From the NCBI GenBank assembly GCA_964503685.1, contig CAZDAW010000007.1, forward strand, positions 1 through 64,000: a stretch of 64,000 bases of DNA, in the 5' to 3' direction. The stretch is from CAZDAW01 sp964503685. GTDB lineage: Bacteria > Chloroflexota > Anaerolineae > Anaerolineales > Anaerolineaceae. The stretch's first letter is position 1; every line of letters begins with the position of its first letter. This document shows positions 34,518 to 43,921 of the stretch, in pieces. Made by a program: the position numbers and the translations under genes. The notes under the pieces are model-generated. The model saw only the letters and a program-made list of their open reading frames with translations, did no database searches and had not been told where the DNA came from.

Positions 34518-35945
34518 TTAATCTCTGCGCAGCGTTTTCATCAGGCCGCCCTGCGCATCGACCACGTCAACGATCATCGGCATCTGGCCGGCGGCGTGAG
34601 TTGAGCAGGATAGACAGGGATCATGCGCCCTGACCGCAGCTTCAATGCGATTGAGCAGGCCTTCAGTGACCTCCGTGCCCTCGATATAGGTCTTGGCGAC
34701 GCTGTCAACAGCTTCAGTCATTGCCCAGTTGTTGTGCCCCGTGGCAACGATCAGGTTAACCCGTTCGAGCTGCCCATTCTCTTTCGCCCAGTAGTGATGG
34801 AACAGAGTACCGCGCGGCGCTTCAATCACGCCCACGCCCTGGCCCTTGAACTCCTGCCTGGTATTCAAAATATCAGTCCCCAGAATATCGGGATCCTCCA
34901 GCAGTAACTTGACCTTCTCAGCGGCAAACAGACATTCGATCAGGCGGGCATAATGGAACATCAACGTGTTCTCGACTGGTTTGCCATCATTAAATTCCTT
35001 AAAGAGCTTCAATTCGGCATTTGCCAGAGGTGTATCAATCTTTTCTGCCACGTTGCAGCGACCGAGCGGCCCCACGCGATAAACGCCTTTCGGATAACCC
35101 ATCTTCTTGTAATAGGGGAATTTGAGGTAGGACCAGTCTTCAACATGCTCGGCAATGTAATCCAAGTACTTTCGCCCGTCGAATTGTTCAAGTTTCTTAC
35201 CGGTCGAATCAATCAGGCGAATATCACCGTCGTAAAGCTCCAACGCGCCGTTGGAGGTTACCATACCAAAGTACCCGGTTTTGAATACGGCGAATTTATC
35301 GATATCAGCGCGGTTCTTTTCAGCCCAATCTTTCATGACCTGTAAGCCAAGCTGGATGGTAGCGATGTTTTCGTCATACTGCGAAAGAATCTCATCGCGT
35401 TCGCTGGTCTTAAGTGTCTTATTAACCCCGCCGGTGACGGCAAAGTTAGGATGAACGCGGCGACCGCCCAGCACTTCAATGATGCACTGCCCCCACTTGC
35501 GCAGGTTGACCGCTTTGATGGCAAGATCCGGGTTGGCGCCGATCAGCCCTACCACGTTGCGTACAGCAGGATCGGCATCGAAACCGAGCAGCAAATCAGG
35601 TCCGGCTAATTCAAAGAAGTGCATGCCGTGGCTTTGAATGATCTGCCCCATATGCATCAACTCTCGCTGCAGAGCAGCCGGACGCGGCGGAGGACAACCC
35701 ATCAGATCATCGCAGGCTTTCGCAGATGCCAGGTGATGGCTCACCGGGCATATACCGCAGATACGCGGCGTGATCAGGGGCATTTCGAAGTACATGCGCC
35801 CTTCGCAGAACTTCTCAAATCCACGAAACTCATTGATATGCAGAACAGCACGCTCAACGCCGCCGCCCTCTTTCATGTAAACGGTAACTTTGGCATGCCC
35901 CTCGATGCGGGTTACAGGCTCAATCGTAATTTTTTGTGCAACCAT
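34518..35945 (-). CDS. [NiFe] hydrogenase large subunit (HoxH/HydL-like)
   Basis: A 475-residue catalytic subunit. The four Ni-Fe ligands are Cys 63 and Cys 66 (RICGICPVSHH) and Cys 444 and Cys 447 (DPCLSCSTH). Residues after His 450 form a 25-residue extension of the kind removed by the maturation protease; the candidate is encoded at 27120-27626. The sequence fits group 3 soluble NAD-linked hydrogenases, and its operon resembles the bifurcating HydABCSL type. It splits or makes H2 at the Ni-Fe site. It is the last gene of the operon, 17 bases after the small-subunit gene. Confidence 0.95.
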   Translation of the reverse strand: MVAQKITIEPVTRIEGHAKVTVYMKEGGGVERAVLHINEFRGFEKFCEGRMYFEMPLITPRICGICPVSHHLASAKACDDLMGCPPPRPAALQRELMHMGQIIQSHGMHFFELAGPDLLLGFDADPAVRNVVGLIGANPDLAIKAVNLRKWGQCIIEVLGGRRVHPNFAVTGGVNKTLKTSERDEILSQYDENIATIQLGLQVMKDWAEKNRADIDKFAVFKTGYFGMVTSNGALELYDGDIRLIDSTGKKLEQFDGRKYLDYIAEHVEDWSYLKFPYYKKMGYPKGVYRVGPLGRCNVAEKIDTPLANAELKLFKEFNDGKPVENTLMFHYARLIECLFAAEKVKLLLEDPDILGTDILNTRQEFKGQGVGVIEAPRGTLFHHYWAKENGQLERVNLIVATGHNNWAMTEAVDSVAKTYIEGTEVTEGLLNRIEAAVRAHDPCLSCSTHAAGQMPMIVDVVDAQGGLMKTLRRD

Positions 35946-35962
35946 ATCGTTTTCTCCTACCC

Positions 35963-36505
35963 TTAAAGCCAGGATAACTTTTCGTCTTTTATTTCCGGTA
36001 TTCGACCCTGCGCCAGTTCAGAAAGTACGTAAAAAATTGTATCAGCGCTGGGAGGACAACCAGGAACAAAGACATCCACATCGACAACTTCTTGTAGAGC
36101 GCGCACCTTGGTCATTTTTGCCAGTTCAGGATCACCGGGAATCTTCCCTTCCGAATCGGTGCTCTCGGTCTCTACATAAGCCCGTTTTAAGGCTGCCTCA
36201 AGTCCGCAAAAATTTCGCATGGCCGGAACACCGCCAAAGACAGCGCAATCGCCCAGGGCGACCAGAATCCTGCTGCGTTCGCGCATCCGTCTGGCAACTT
36301 CTTCATTCGAGGTATTATTGACGCCGCCTTCCAGAATCCCAACATCAACGCCGCCTTCGTCAGGGTGTTTCAAATCTGTGATGGGGGTAGCGCGGATATC
36401 AACCAATTCGGCAATTTTTATGATTCGCTCATCGATATCGAGCAACGACATGTGACAGCCAGCGCAGCCAGCCATCCAGTCTGATGATATTTTGGGTTTT
36501 GCCAT
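35963..36505 (-). CDS. [NiFe] hydrogenase small subunit (HoxY/HydS-like)
   Basis: A 180-residue small subunit of the HoxY type with one proximal [4Fe-4S] cluster: Cys 14 and Cys 17 (AGCAGCH), the Cys in ALGDCAVFGG and the Cys in VPGCPPS. It takes electrons from the Ni-Fe site to the NuoG-like subunit. There is no twin-arginine signal, so the enzyme is cytoplasmic. The ATG at 36505 has an AAGGAG site; a frame 15 codons longer does not. It lies between the NuoG-like and large-subunit genes. Confidence 0.95.
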   Translation of the reverse strand: MAKPKISSDWMAGCAGCHMSLLDIDERIIKIAELVDIRATPITDLKHPDEGGVDVGILEGGVNNTSNEEVARRMRERSRILVALGDCAVFGGVPAMRNFCGLEAALKRAYVETESTDSEGKIPGDPELAKMTKVRALQEVVDVDVFVPGCPPSADTIFYVLSELAQGRIPEIKDEKLSWL

Positions 36506-36604
36506 TATTTCTCCTTTCGAATAACCGGTAAAGCTTGCTTTATATCCCATCTTATTCCTCTCACTGATCGCTGAAAAGAATAGGATAGGAACAAATTGAT
36601 TGAT

Positions 36605-38608
36605 CTAGGCTATTAAAACCGCAGCAGTTCCAGACTTCAGCGCTTTCTTCCAATCCGCTTTGGATTTATATCCTAACGCTTCTGATACTTTCTGCAACGC
36701 GTCCACGTTAGACAACACACCTTCAGGAGCAGCAACCACTTTATGAGCCTCTTGCAGGCGACCATCCAGGTTCAGATAATGGCCTTCTTGCTCAGTCCAC
36801 ATCTCGACCGGCAAGACAACATCCGCTTTCGCTGTGGCAGGAGAAGTATAGCTTGCCATAACTGCCAGGAAGGGCGCCTTCTCCAATTTTTGCATCAGGC
36901 GTTGACTGGGAATATCATCACCCAGCGCCAGGAAAACTGCCTGCTGCTTATTAATTTCAAAAGGTTTATCCAACCCCATAAGAGCCGATGCAAGACTGTT
37001 GGCTTTACCCTTGATGCTGATCAAAGCAGAATGCTTGTCATCGATTGCGCCAACCATGCGGCCCAACTCGATCAACGCTTTCATCGTTTCTTTTGAATCC
37101 TTGCTCAGGTTCAGCCCATTACCGTAAACAAAAGCAGGGGATTTTGCCTCAACAAGTAATTTAGCGGCCGCGCGAATTGCTTCAGCGCTCACCCCACAGG
37201 TTTTAGAAACGGCATCAGGGGAATATTTGCTTAGATCATAATTCTTACCCGGTTTGGCTTTGGCGTTGCCCAGTTCATTAACCGCAGCCATCAGACCCAT
37301 GACCAGGTCGTAATCGCTATCAGCTTTGAATTTGAGGGCAATATCGGCAATCGGATTTAATTTATTCTCGGCAGCATCAGCAACAACCAGTTTAATTCCC
37401 TTGGGCACGGCGCGCTTGATAAAGAAGCCGGCCACCTGATGGTCGCCAACCAGATCAACGCCAAAGGTCAGCACAGCATCGGTCTTATTGAGTTCATCGA
37501 GCTTGCCCTCAAAAGTTTTGCCTAATTCCCTGGCAACTTCACTCTGAACAGCAGTTGGTACACCTTCTTCGATGCTGGTAACCATCTGAGATTGCATCTG
37601 GTCAGCAAAAACTTCTTTGAAGATAGCTAAAGCCTCGGCCGGCAACCGGGTGGAAACCAGAGCTGCCACACCATTACCGTTTTTGCCGGCTAACGGTTTC
37701 ATCTTCGCTGCCAGCGCTTTCAAGGCTTCTTCCCAGGTAGCAGCTTTCAAGGCGCCATCTTTACGGACGAGAGGTGTCAGAATGCGTTCGTGTTGCTCGC
37801 TGATCGGCCGGAAACGACCGACTTCACATAATAATCCTTCGTTGACCGGGGCATCCCAATCACCTTCAATCCGCATCAAGTGATTGTTGCGTACAATCGC
37901 TTCGATTCCGCAGCCAACGGAACAGCCAATACAAGTGGTTTTAATCTTCTGGGCATCTTTTTCACGGCCCTGGTAGGCGCTCTGCCGGTCGATTAATGCA
38001 CCCGTCGGGCACACCTGAACACAGGTACCGCAAGAGATACAGGTGCTCTCACCCAGCGGCGTTCCCAAATCTGCAACCAAAACACTGTTGGAGCCACGCT
38101 CTTCAATACCCAGTGTAAAGTTGCCGACCAGTTCGGCGCAGGCGCGGACACAACGCCTGCACAGGATACAACGGTTATGTTCTAATACAAAGTACGGATG
38201 CGAAGCATCCACCGGGAAGCCTTTCCAATTTGGCTGAAGAGGCCAGTTAGTCATCCCTTCGCCGTAAGCTGCATTCTGCAACTCACAATCGCCGCCACTC
38301 ACCTGGCAGTACATACAAAAGTGGTTACGCTCGCTGAACAGCAGCGTCAACACGAATTTGCGCGCTTCACGTACTTTGTCGGTATCGGTTTTGACGACCA
38401 TGTTATTGCTGACCGGCAGGGTGCAAGATGGTTGCAGCGTTCGTGCACCTTCTACCTCCACCAGACAAAGCCGGCAACCTCCGTAGGGCAGCAGGTGCTT
38501 GTGATCGCAGAGAGTCGGGATCGTGATACCGGCTGATTCTGCAGCTCGTAATACAGTCGTGCCGTCCGGGACTTCAACTTTCTTTCCATTAATTGTCAAA
38601 CTGACCAT
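36605..38608 (-). CDS. NuoG-like iron-sulfur subunit of the hydrogenase (HoxU/HydA-type N-terminus)
   Basis: A 667-residue protein. The N-terminal [2Fe-2S] ferredoxin domain has PTLCDHKH and GGCRLC plus a fourth Cys (about 34, 46, 49, 62). Next are a His-Cys3 cluster (NHFCMYCQVSGGDC, near 96-107), two [4Fe-4S] clusters (RCILCRRCVRAC and TCISCGTCVQVC), and an N7-like cluster (CIGCSVGC plus a later Cys in LLCEVGR). About 400 residues of a molybdopterin-oxidoreductase-type fold follow, as in complex I NuoG. HoxU ends before that domain, so this is the longer NuoG form. No [FeFe] H-cluster motifs are present. It should bridge HoxY and the diaphorase subunits. Confidence 0.88.
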   Translation of the reverse strand: MVSLTINGKKVEVPDGTTVLRAAESAGITIPTLCDHKHLLPYGGCRLCLVEVEGARTLQPSCTLPVSNNMVVKTDTDKVREARKFVLTLLFSERNHFCMYCQVSGGDCELQNAAYGEGMTNWPLQPNWKGFPVDASHPYFVLEHNRCILCRRCVRACAELVGNFTLGIEERGSNSVLVADLGTPLGESTCISCGTCVQVCPTGALIDRQSAYQGREKDAQKIKTTCIGCSVGCGIEAIVRNNHLMRIEGDWDAPVNEGLLCEVGRFRPISEQHERILTPLVRKDGALKAATWEEALKALAAKMKPLAGKNGNGVAALVSTRLPAEALAIFKEVFADQMQSQMVTSIEEGVPTAVQSEVARELGKTFEGKLDELNKTDAVLTFGVDLVGDHQVAGFFIKRAVPKGIKLVVADAAENKLNPIADIALKFKADSDYDLVMGLMAAVNELGNAKAKPGKNYDLSKYSPDAVSKTCGVSAEAIRAAAKLLVEAKSPAFVYGNGLNLSKDSKETMKALIELGRMVGAIDDKHSALISIKGKANSLASALMGLDKPFEINKQQAVFLALGDDIPSQRLMQKLEKAPFLAVMASYTSPATAKADVVLPVEMWTEQEGHYLNLDGRLQEAHKVVAAPEGVLSNVDALQKVSEALGYKSKADWKKALKSGTAAVLIA

Positions 38609-38676
38609 TATGAACCCTCTCCTATAATATGATTACCAGAGTATCATTTCAATATTAGTCTCTTATAACCTGATCA

Positions 38677-38695
38677 CCTTCCTTCATACGGAAGG
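38677..38695 (-). other. intercistronic hairpin in the hydrogenase operon
   Basis: CCTTCC (38677-38682), seven-base loop, GGAAGG (38690-38695) in the 103-base gap between the second NuoF-like gene and the NuoG-like gene. It has no T-tract on the minus strand, so a processing or stability role is more likely than termination. Confidence 0.4.
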
Positions 38696-38711
38696 GGGTC
38701 CGGTTGAATGA

Positions 38712-40358
38712 TTATGCATACATCTTGCTTGGCACTCCGCTCATCTCGCAGACGCCGCTCGGGCAAACCTTGAGCCGAATATGCGCCTCGACTTCGGCCC
38801 GGAAATGGTTCAGAACATCGCGGATGGGCGTGCCTGCGGTCTGTCCGAGACCGCAATTAGAAAGCTCGTAAAGATTTTCACTGAGCCTCTTCAGGTCATC
38901 CAGATCGCGCATTGTTGCCACACCCTGCGAGATATTATCCAATATATCATAAGCCCGCTGGTTGCCAACGCGACAAGGCGTGCATTTACCGCAGCTTTCT
39001 ACCAGGAAGAAATTAAGCAACACTTTCGCCAAATCGATGACGCACGTTTCCTGGTCGCAGATCAGCAACGCGCCCGAACCAAGCGAAACCCCCGCCAGGC
39101 CGAAGGATTCGAAATCCATCGGTGTATCCTGCAAACTGGCCGGAATGATCGATCCGCTGGAACCGCCGGTCTGGGCTAACTTGAAGGTCGAACCGGGTTT
39201 CATCCCCTGGCCGTAAATGGTAATCACTTCACGAAGAGTGATACCCATCGGCACTTCAATCAAACCGGTCACATTGACATTGCCCATGATGGTGTAGACT
39301 TTGGTACCTGGGCTCTTCACGGTTCCAAAGTTTTTATACCAGGCTGCTCCATGCCGAATAATCGCCGGAATATTGGCAAGCGTTTCAACATTATTGACCA
39401 GCGTTGGCTTACTCCATAATCCGTTGGTGGTGGGGTAAGGCGGACGAATACGCGGCTCGCCGCGTTTGCCCTCAATCGATTCAATCAACGCCGTTTCTTC
39501 ACCACAAACGTAGGCGCCTGCCCCGGTATGAATATGAACATCAAATTGAAAATCGGTGCCAAAGATATGCTCACCCAGAAAACCCATTTCCTTGGCTTGC
39601 AGGATGGCTTTCTTGAGGCGCTGCTGGGCAAGGGTGTATTCGCCACGAATATAGATATAACCCTCGCTGGCGCCAACGGCATAGGCAGCAATCGTCATCG
39701 CTTCGAGAATACTGTGCGGGTCACCTTCCAGAATAAGTCGATCTTTGAAAGTGCCAGGTTCCGATTCATCAGCGTTACAAATGACGTATTTCATATCACT
39801 CGTCGTCTTGCTGACGAACCGCCACTTCAAACCGGTTGGAAAGCCCGCGCCGCCGCGTCCTTTCAAACCTGATTCCTCGATTTCCTTGATCACATTGGCC
39901 GGCGACATCTCGGTTAACACTTTACCCAAAGCTGTATAACCGTCGTGAACGATGTAGTCTTCGATGTCTTCAGGGTCGATGATGCCTGCCCGCTCCAGCA
40001 CAATACGCTGTTCAGCTGGCAGAGTGCCCTTACGAGCAGATAACCAGGCAATCCGCCCTGATAATTCGCGAGTAGAAGCCTGCAGGTTGGCTGCAATACG
40101 TCCTTTATACAGATGCTCTTCCACTAAAAAGGGTACATCTTGCACGGTAACCGGGCCATAAACGACCGCCTCAGGATAGATAACCACCATTGGCAGGGCA
40201 TCGTGCCGTCCGACATCACCCATCATGCTTAAAGTAATCTCATCACCCAGCCCAAATTTATTAATTTCAAGCTGTAACCGTTGAAATACTTCCTGAGCGC
40301 CGCACGCCATACTTTCGGGATCGCTCGATACAAGAACCATGGAACGAATGGCTTTCAT
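38712..40358 (-). CDS. NuoF/HoxF-like flavoprotein subunit, no ferredoxin tail
   Basis: A 548-residue NADH-binding subunit. FMN/NAD sites are GLKGRGGAGFPTGLKW (about 168-183) and GAYVCGEETALIESIEG. The [4Fe-4S] cluster ligands are in ESCGKCTPCRVG plus a Cys in LSNCGLGQ. The chain ends soon after (CPSGVCEMSG), lacking the 2x[4Fe-4S] extension of its paralogue. The N-terminal thioredoxin-like domain keeps VVIYPEAVVY but has lost the TGCxGxC ligands (LSMMGDVGRH). It forms a pair with the NuoE-like gene 12 bases upstream. It probably exchanges electrons between NAD(P)H and the NuoG-like chain. Confidence 0.9.
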   Translation of the reverse strand: MKAIRSMVLVSSDPESMACGAQEVFQRLQLEINKFGLGDEITLSMMGDVGRHDALPMVVIYPEAVVYGPVTVQDVPFLVEEHLYKGRIAANLQASTRELSGRIAWLSARKGTLPAEQRIVLERAGIIDPEDIEDYIVHDGYTALGKVLTEMSPANVIKEIEESGLKGRGGAGFPTGLKWRFVSKTTSDMKYVICNADESEPGTFKDRLILEGDPHSILEAMTIAAYAVGASEGYIYIRGEYTLAQQRLKKAILQAKEMGFLGEHIFGTDFQFDVHIHTGAGAYVCGEETALIESIEGKRGEPRIRPPYPTTNGLWSKPTLVNNVETLANIPAIIRHGAAWYKNFGTVKSPGTKVYTIMGNVNVTGLIEVPMGITLREVITIYGQGMKPGSTFKLAQTGGSSGSIIPASLQDTPMDFESFGLAGVSLGSGALLICDQETCVIDLAKVLLNFFLVESCGKCTPCRVGNQRAYDILDNISQGVATMRDLDDLKRLSENLYELSNCGLGQTAGTPIRDVLNHFRAEVEAHIRLKVCPSGVCEMSGVPSKMYA

Positions 40359-40370
40359 ATTTTGCTCCTC

Positions 40371-40850
40371 CTACTGGTATCGCGCTAGAATATCTGGCAA
40401 TTGATCAGGTTTGACATTGCCATAAATATCGTCATCGATCACAACGACCGGGCCAACTGCGCAAATGCCCAGGCAACTGGTGGTCAGAAGCGTCCATTTT
40501 CCGTCTTCCGTCGTTTCGCCATTTTTGATCATGAGTTCATCTTGCAGCCGCTGCCATACTTGCCTGCCGCCCACAACATGACAAGGCGCGCTTTCGCAAA
40601 ACTGAATAATATGCCTGCCGCGTGGTTTGGTTGACAGCATGCGATAGAAACTCGCCACTGAAAACAACTGACTCTTAGGCATGTGAAGCTGGTTGGCAAT
40701 CTCTTCCAGGGCAGTGGAGGGGAGATAACCCACCTCACGGTTGACATCCAACATGATCGGTATCAATTCTTCTTTCGTTGCGCCGTGCTTGGCAACTGCC
40801 GATTGGACAGCAGCCAATACCTCTGAACCACTTTTTACTTCAATCGTCAT
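40371..40850 (-). CDS. NuoE/HydC-like [2Fe-2S] subunit (second copy)
   Basis: A 159-residue thioredoxin-like ferredoxin of the NuoE family. Cluster ligands are C-x4-C in QFCESAPCHVVGG and C-x3-C in TSCLGICAVGP. The N-terminal helical part contains LDVNREVGYLP, typical of NuoE. It relays electrons next to the FMN subunit. A strong AAGGAGGAG site precedes the ATG, and the next NuoF-like gene has a similar GGAGGAG site. It is distinct from the 176-residue NuoE-like protein encoded at the head of the operon. Confidence 0.93.
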   Translation of the reverse strand: MTIEVKSGSEVLAAVQSAVAKHGATKEELIPIMLDVNREVGYLPSTALEEIANQLHMPKSQLFSVASFYRMLSTKPRGRHIIQFCESAPCHVVGGRQVWQRLQDELMIKNGETTEDGKWTLLTTSCLGICAVGPVVVIDDDIYGNVKPDQLPDILARYQ

Positions 40851-40926
40851 GCTACTCCTCCTTAATGTAATCTCCTGGCAAGTAGATTAGCAGGTAAGGC
40901 CATCGGGAGGAAAACAGCCAGATGGG

Positions 40927-42708
40927 CTACCTGACTTTCACAGCGTTGAAATTGCACACCTGGGCGCAGATACCACAGCGAATACAGGTGTCGGGATCGA
41001 TGACATGGGTATGCCGGCGTTCACCAGTAATGGCGCTCACCGGGCAATTGCGGGCGCAAACCGTACAACCGGTGCAGGCGTCCGCATCAATTTCATAACG
41101 GATTAACGCTTTACAAACTTTCGCAGGGCAACGTTTTTCATAAATATGTGCTTCGTATTCATCCCGGAAGTACTTGAGAGTGCTGACCACTGGTTGAGGA
41201 GCGCCCTGACCTAAACCGCAGAGACTGTCTGCCATTGTCTGCTCACAGAGATACTCCAAAGTTTCCAGGTCGCCATCCTCGCCTTTGCCGCCGCAAATCT
41301 TTTCGAGGATATCCAGAATCCGCCGCGTACCCACCCGACAGGGTGTACATTTACCGCAGCTTTCATCTTGTGTAAATTCCATAAAATAACGGGCGATATC
41401 GACCATACAGGTATCTTCATCCATCACCACCACGCCGCCCGATCCCATCATCGAGCCAACACTCTTGAGAGACTCGTAATTGATAGGCAGATCAAGATAT
41501 TGTTCTGGAATACAGCCGCCCATTGGACCGCCAATCTGGACAGCCTTATATTTCTTATCATCTTTGATCCCCCCGCCGACATCGAAGATTGCTTCACGCA
41601 GAGTAAGCCCCAGGGATACCTCGATCAGGCCCGTGTTTTTGACATCGCCAGTGATGGCAAATGTTTTCGTTCCTGCATTTCCCTCAGAACCAAGACTGGA
41701 ATACCACTGAGCTCCCTTAAGAATAATTTGTGGAACGATCGCATAACTTTCTACATTATTAATATTGGAAGGTTTATTCCACAAACCTTTAACTGCCGGG
41801 AATGGGGGACGTGGACGCGGCTCGCCACGTCGGCCTTCAATCGAAGCCATCAGCGCGGTCTCTTCGCCGCAGACAAAAGCGCCCGCACCCATGCGGACTT
41901 CCAGATCAAACGAGAAATCAGTCCCCAGGATATTTTTACCCAGCAATCCAATATTATGGCATTGCTCGATGGCAATATTAAGCATCTTTACCGCAATCGG
42001 GTATTCCGCGCGGCAATAAATATAACCCTGCGAGCAACCAATTGCATAACCGGCAATGATCATTCCTTCGACAACAGAATGCGGGTCGCCTTCCATCACC
42101 CGACGGTTCATGAATGCGCCTGGATCACCTTCATCTGCATTGCAGATCAGGTATTTTGGATAATCATTGGTCTGACGGCAAAGCTGCCACTTCTTACCTG
42201 TTGGAAAACCAGCGCCGCCACGCCCACGCAAACCCGAAGCCAATACAGTTTCGATGACCTGATCAGGGGTCATTTCGGTTAAAACCTTGCCAAGCGCCAG
42301 ATAGCCGTCTTCGGCAATATAATCTTCGATGTTTTCCGGGTCGATCTTGCCGCAGTTACGCAGAATAACCCGCATCTCTTTGGCTCTTGGAGCGCCAAGC
42401 TCTTCGTCGGTTAAGGCTTTGGCGGGAGCCAACAATCGCTGGGCAACTCTGCCTTTTAAGAAATGTTCATCGACCAGATAAGGAATATCATCGACGGACA
42501 GGTGCGTATAATGCACCCCCTCCGGATAGACCATGATGTCTGGGCCGTTTTGTGGATCGCCGATACGGGAGGTTTCCAGCACCTGCACCTCATCGATTAA
42601 GCCTCGTGCAACGAGTTCGTCCTGTAATGCATCCAGGACCAGATGCGCGCCCTTTTCCAGACACACCGGATCGACACTGACTAATACATGAGAACGGTAA
42701 TACTTCAT
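40927..42708 (-). CDS. NuoF/HydB-like flavoprotein subunit with 2x[4Fe-4S] C-terminal domain
   Basis: A 593-residue HydB/HndC-type subunit. GLRGRGGAGFPTGKKW and GAFVCGEETALMASIEG bind NADH and FMN. ESCGKCTPCRVG with a later Cys in DSLCGLGQ binds a [4Fe-4S] cluster. The C-terminal 60 residues hold two further clusters (CTGCTVCARNCP and CIRCGICAQVCN), the domain that in bifurcating HydABC moves electrons to ferredoxin. The N-terminal thioredoxin-like domain has LETSRIGDP where TGCxGxC is expected, so its [2Fe-2S] cluster is probably lost. The ATG at 42708 is chosen because the upstream GTG lies in the AAGGTG site. Confidence 0.92.
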   Translation of the reverse strand: MKYYRSHVLVSVDPVCLEKGAHLVLDALQDELVARGLIDEVQVLETSRIGDPQNGPDIMVYPEGVHYTHLSVDDIPYLVDEHFLKGRVAQRLLAPAKALTDEELGAPRAKEMRVILRNCGKIDPENIEDYIAEDGYLALGKVLTEMTPDQVIETVLASGLRGRGGAGFPTGKKWQLCRQTNDYPKYLICNADEGDPGAFMNRRVMEGDPHSVVEGMIIAGYAIGCSQGYIYCRAEYPIAVKMLNIAIEQCHNIGLLGKNILGTDFSFDLEVRMGAGAFVCGEETALMASIEGRRGEPRPRPPFPAVKGLWNKPSNINNVESYAIVPQIILKGAQWYSSLGSEGNAGTKTFAITGDVKNTGLIEVSLGLTLREAIFDVGGGIKDDKKYKAVQIGGPMGGCIPEQYLDLPINYESLKSVGSMMGSGGVVVMDEDTCMVDIARYFMEFTQDESCGKCTPCRVGTRRILDILEKICGGKGEDGDLETLEYLCEQTMADSLCGLGQGAPQPVVSTLKYFRDEYEAHIYEKRCPAKVCKALIRYEIDADACTGCTVCARNCPVSAITGERRHTHVIDPDTCIRCGICAQVCNFNAVKVR

Positions 42709-42920
42709 TGGCTGCACCTTACTAAAATTTGGAATAATTTATTTGATAAAAGAAATCTGCATCGTGTTATTTATACCTCAAGAGCGATCCCGATGAAAAC
42801 ATTGTCTCGATTATCTTCTATCAATTATTTACCCCTCTTTTTACAGGAATAGCAATCCATGTAAACGGAGGGGGAAAAATGGAACCGGAGAGCTTTCAAG
42901 TGGATCGGGTGAGGCAAACT

Positions 42921-43289
42921 TTACACCTGAATGACGTGATCTTTTACAACATTCCCTTTGACAACGTGCTCATCAAGGATTTTCTTGGCAACCGCGGCAT
43001 CCACTTTCCCATAGGTTACCTTGGGTTGTTCACCAACAATCACCTGAACAATAGGCTCCTTTTCACATAGCCCCATGCATCCTGTCTGGGTTACAATGAT
43101 GCCGCTCAAATTCTCACTCTCAATGGTATGCAGGATCGACTTCATTGTCTCACGCGCCCCGGCCGCTATTCCGCAAGTACCCATTCCAACGATGATCTGA
43201 ACATTTCCGGAAGTTGCCTTGGCTTTTCGCTTTTCCAGCGCTTCTTCGCGTAATTTCTTCAAATCTTCCAGCGTTTTGACAGTTGACAT
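42921..43289 (-). CDS. [2Fe-2S] thioredoxin-like ferredoxin (HndB-like)
   Basis: A 122-residue protein with a short N-terminal coiled helix (LEDLKKLREEALEKRKAK) and a thioredoxin-like ferredoxin fold. The cysteines are in VGMGTCGIAAGA and TQTGCMGLCEKEP. This is the HndB form found in multi-subunit hydrogenase operons, and might supply the [2Fe-2S] cluster that the NuoF-like N-terminal domains have lost. A GGAG site lies eight bases before the ATG. The next gene starts 212 bases later; that gap holds no recognisable gene. Confidence 0.9.
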   Translation of the reverse strand: MSTVKTLEDLKKLREEALEKRKAKATSGNVQIIVGMGTCGIAAGARETMKSILHTIESENLSGIIVTQTGCMGLCEKEPIVQVIVGEQPKVTYGKVDAAVAKKILDEHVVKGNVVKDHVIQV

Positions 43290-43340
43290 CTTGGTTTCTC
43301 CTAAGATTTAGAAGTCTGATAAATTAAGCTCACTCATAGC

Positions 43341-43916
43341 TCAATGAGCAATGGTTCGAGAATTGACAGAACTGGTTTTGCGCACCTCGTCTATTCCCTC
43401 GCTGATGGATTGTCGTAAATAGGTCAGCACCGGCGGCTCTGTGAGCGGCACATCGCCAAGGCTCTCAACAATAGGAGCGCTGTCAAAAACATACCGGGCG
43501 TCATTTATCTCATAATTAAAAATCCAACGAATCTGCGGGTACGCAACAACCAGATTTATTAATGTGCTACCTAAATCGCCCAACGGCATCCGGTCGATAT
43601 GGCTGTGTTGAAATTCACATTCAACCAATGTACCCTTACCCGGCTCCGATTGAATCCGCAAAAAACCATTACACGCTTCAGCCGCTTCCTTCAGGAGGGG
43701 GATGCCCAGGCCAACTTTTCGGGTGGTGCGGCTGGTAACGAAAGGATCAATCACCCTGGCAACCATTTCAGCATCCATTCCAATACCATCATCTTTAACA
43801 GATATAGCAAGCCGGTCCGTATGGAAATTTTCCCGAACGCCAATTTCGATCGTTTTCGCCCGGGCTGCCACACTGTTTTCAGCAATATCCAACAAATGCA
43901 GAGCCAGCTCCCTCAA
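43341..43916 (-). CDS. HATPase (GHKL) domain protein of the hydrogenase operon
   Basis: A 192-residue protein that is almost only a histidine-kinase-type ATPase domain: the N-box LLDIAENSVAARAK, G1 box VKDDGIGMDAE, and G2 box RKVGLGIPLLKEAAE. No dimerisation/phosphoacceptor domain is present; the C-terminal 70 residues are unassigned. Similar genes occur in [FeFe] HydABC operons, but their role is not settled. I start it at a TTG (43916), with GGAAGG immediately upstream overlapping the NuoE-like stop (TAA at 43922-43924). An ATG at 43958 would overlap that gene by 37 bases and add a non-conserved Arg-rich leader. Confidence 0.8.
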   Translation of the reverse strand: MRELALHLLDIAENSVAARAKTIEIGVRENFHTDRLAISVKDDGIGMDAEMVARVIDPFVTSRTTRKVGLGIPLLKEAAEACNGFLRIQSEPGKGTLVECEFQHSHIDRMPLGDLGSTLINLVVAYPQIRWIFNYEINDARYVFDSAPIVESLGDVPLTEPPVLTYLRQSISEGIDEVRKTSSVNSRTIAH

Positions 43917-43921
43917 GCGAG

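Noticed and set aside
36605..38608. [FeFe] hydrogenase catalytic subunit
   Set aside because: The N-terminal cluster set is like HydA, but I found none of the H-cluster cysteine motifs in the C-terminal part, which has a NuoG-like fold instead.
41368..42282. A long 304-codon plus-strand frame inside the tailed NuoF-like gene
   Set aside because: It lies wholly antisense to a well-conserved gene, has no recognisable motif and no ribosome-binding site; it is a shadow of codon bias.
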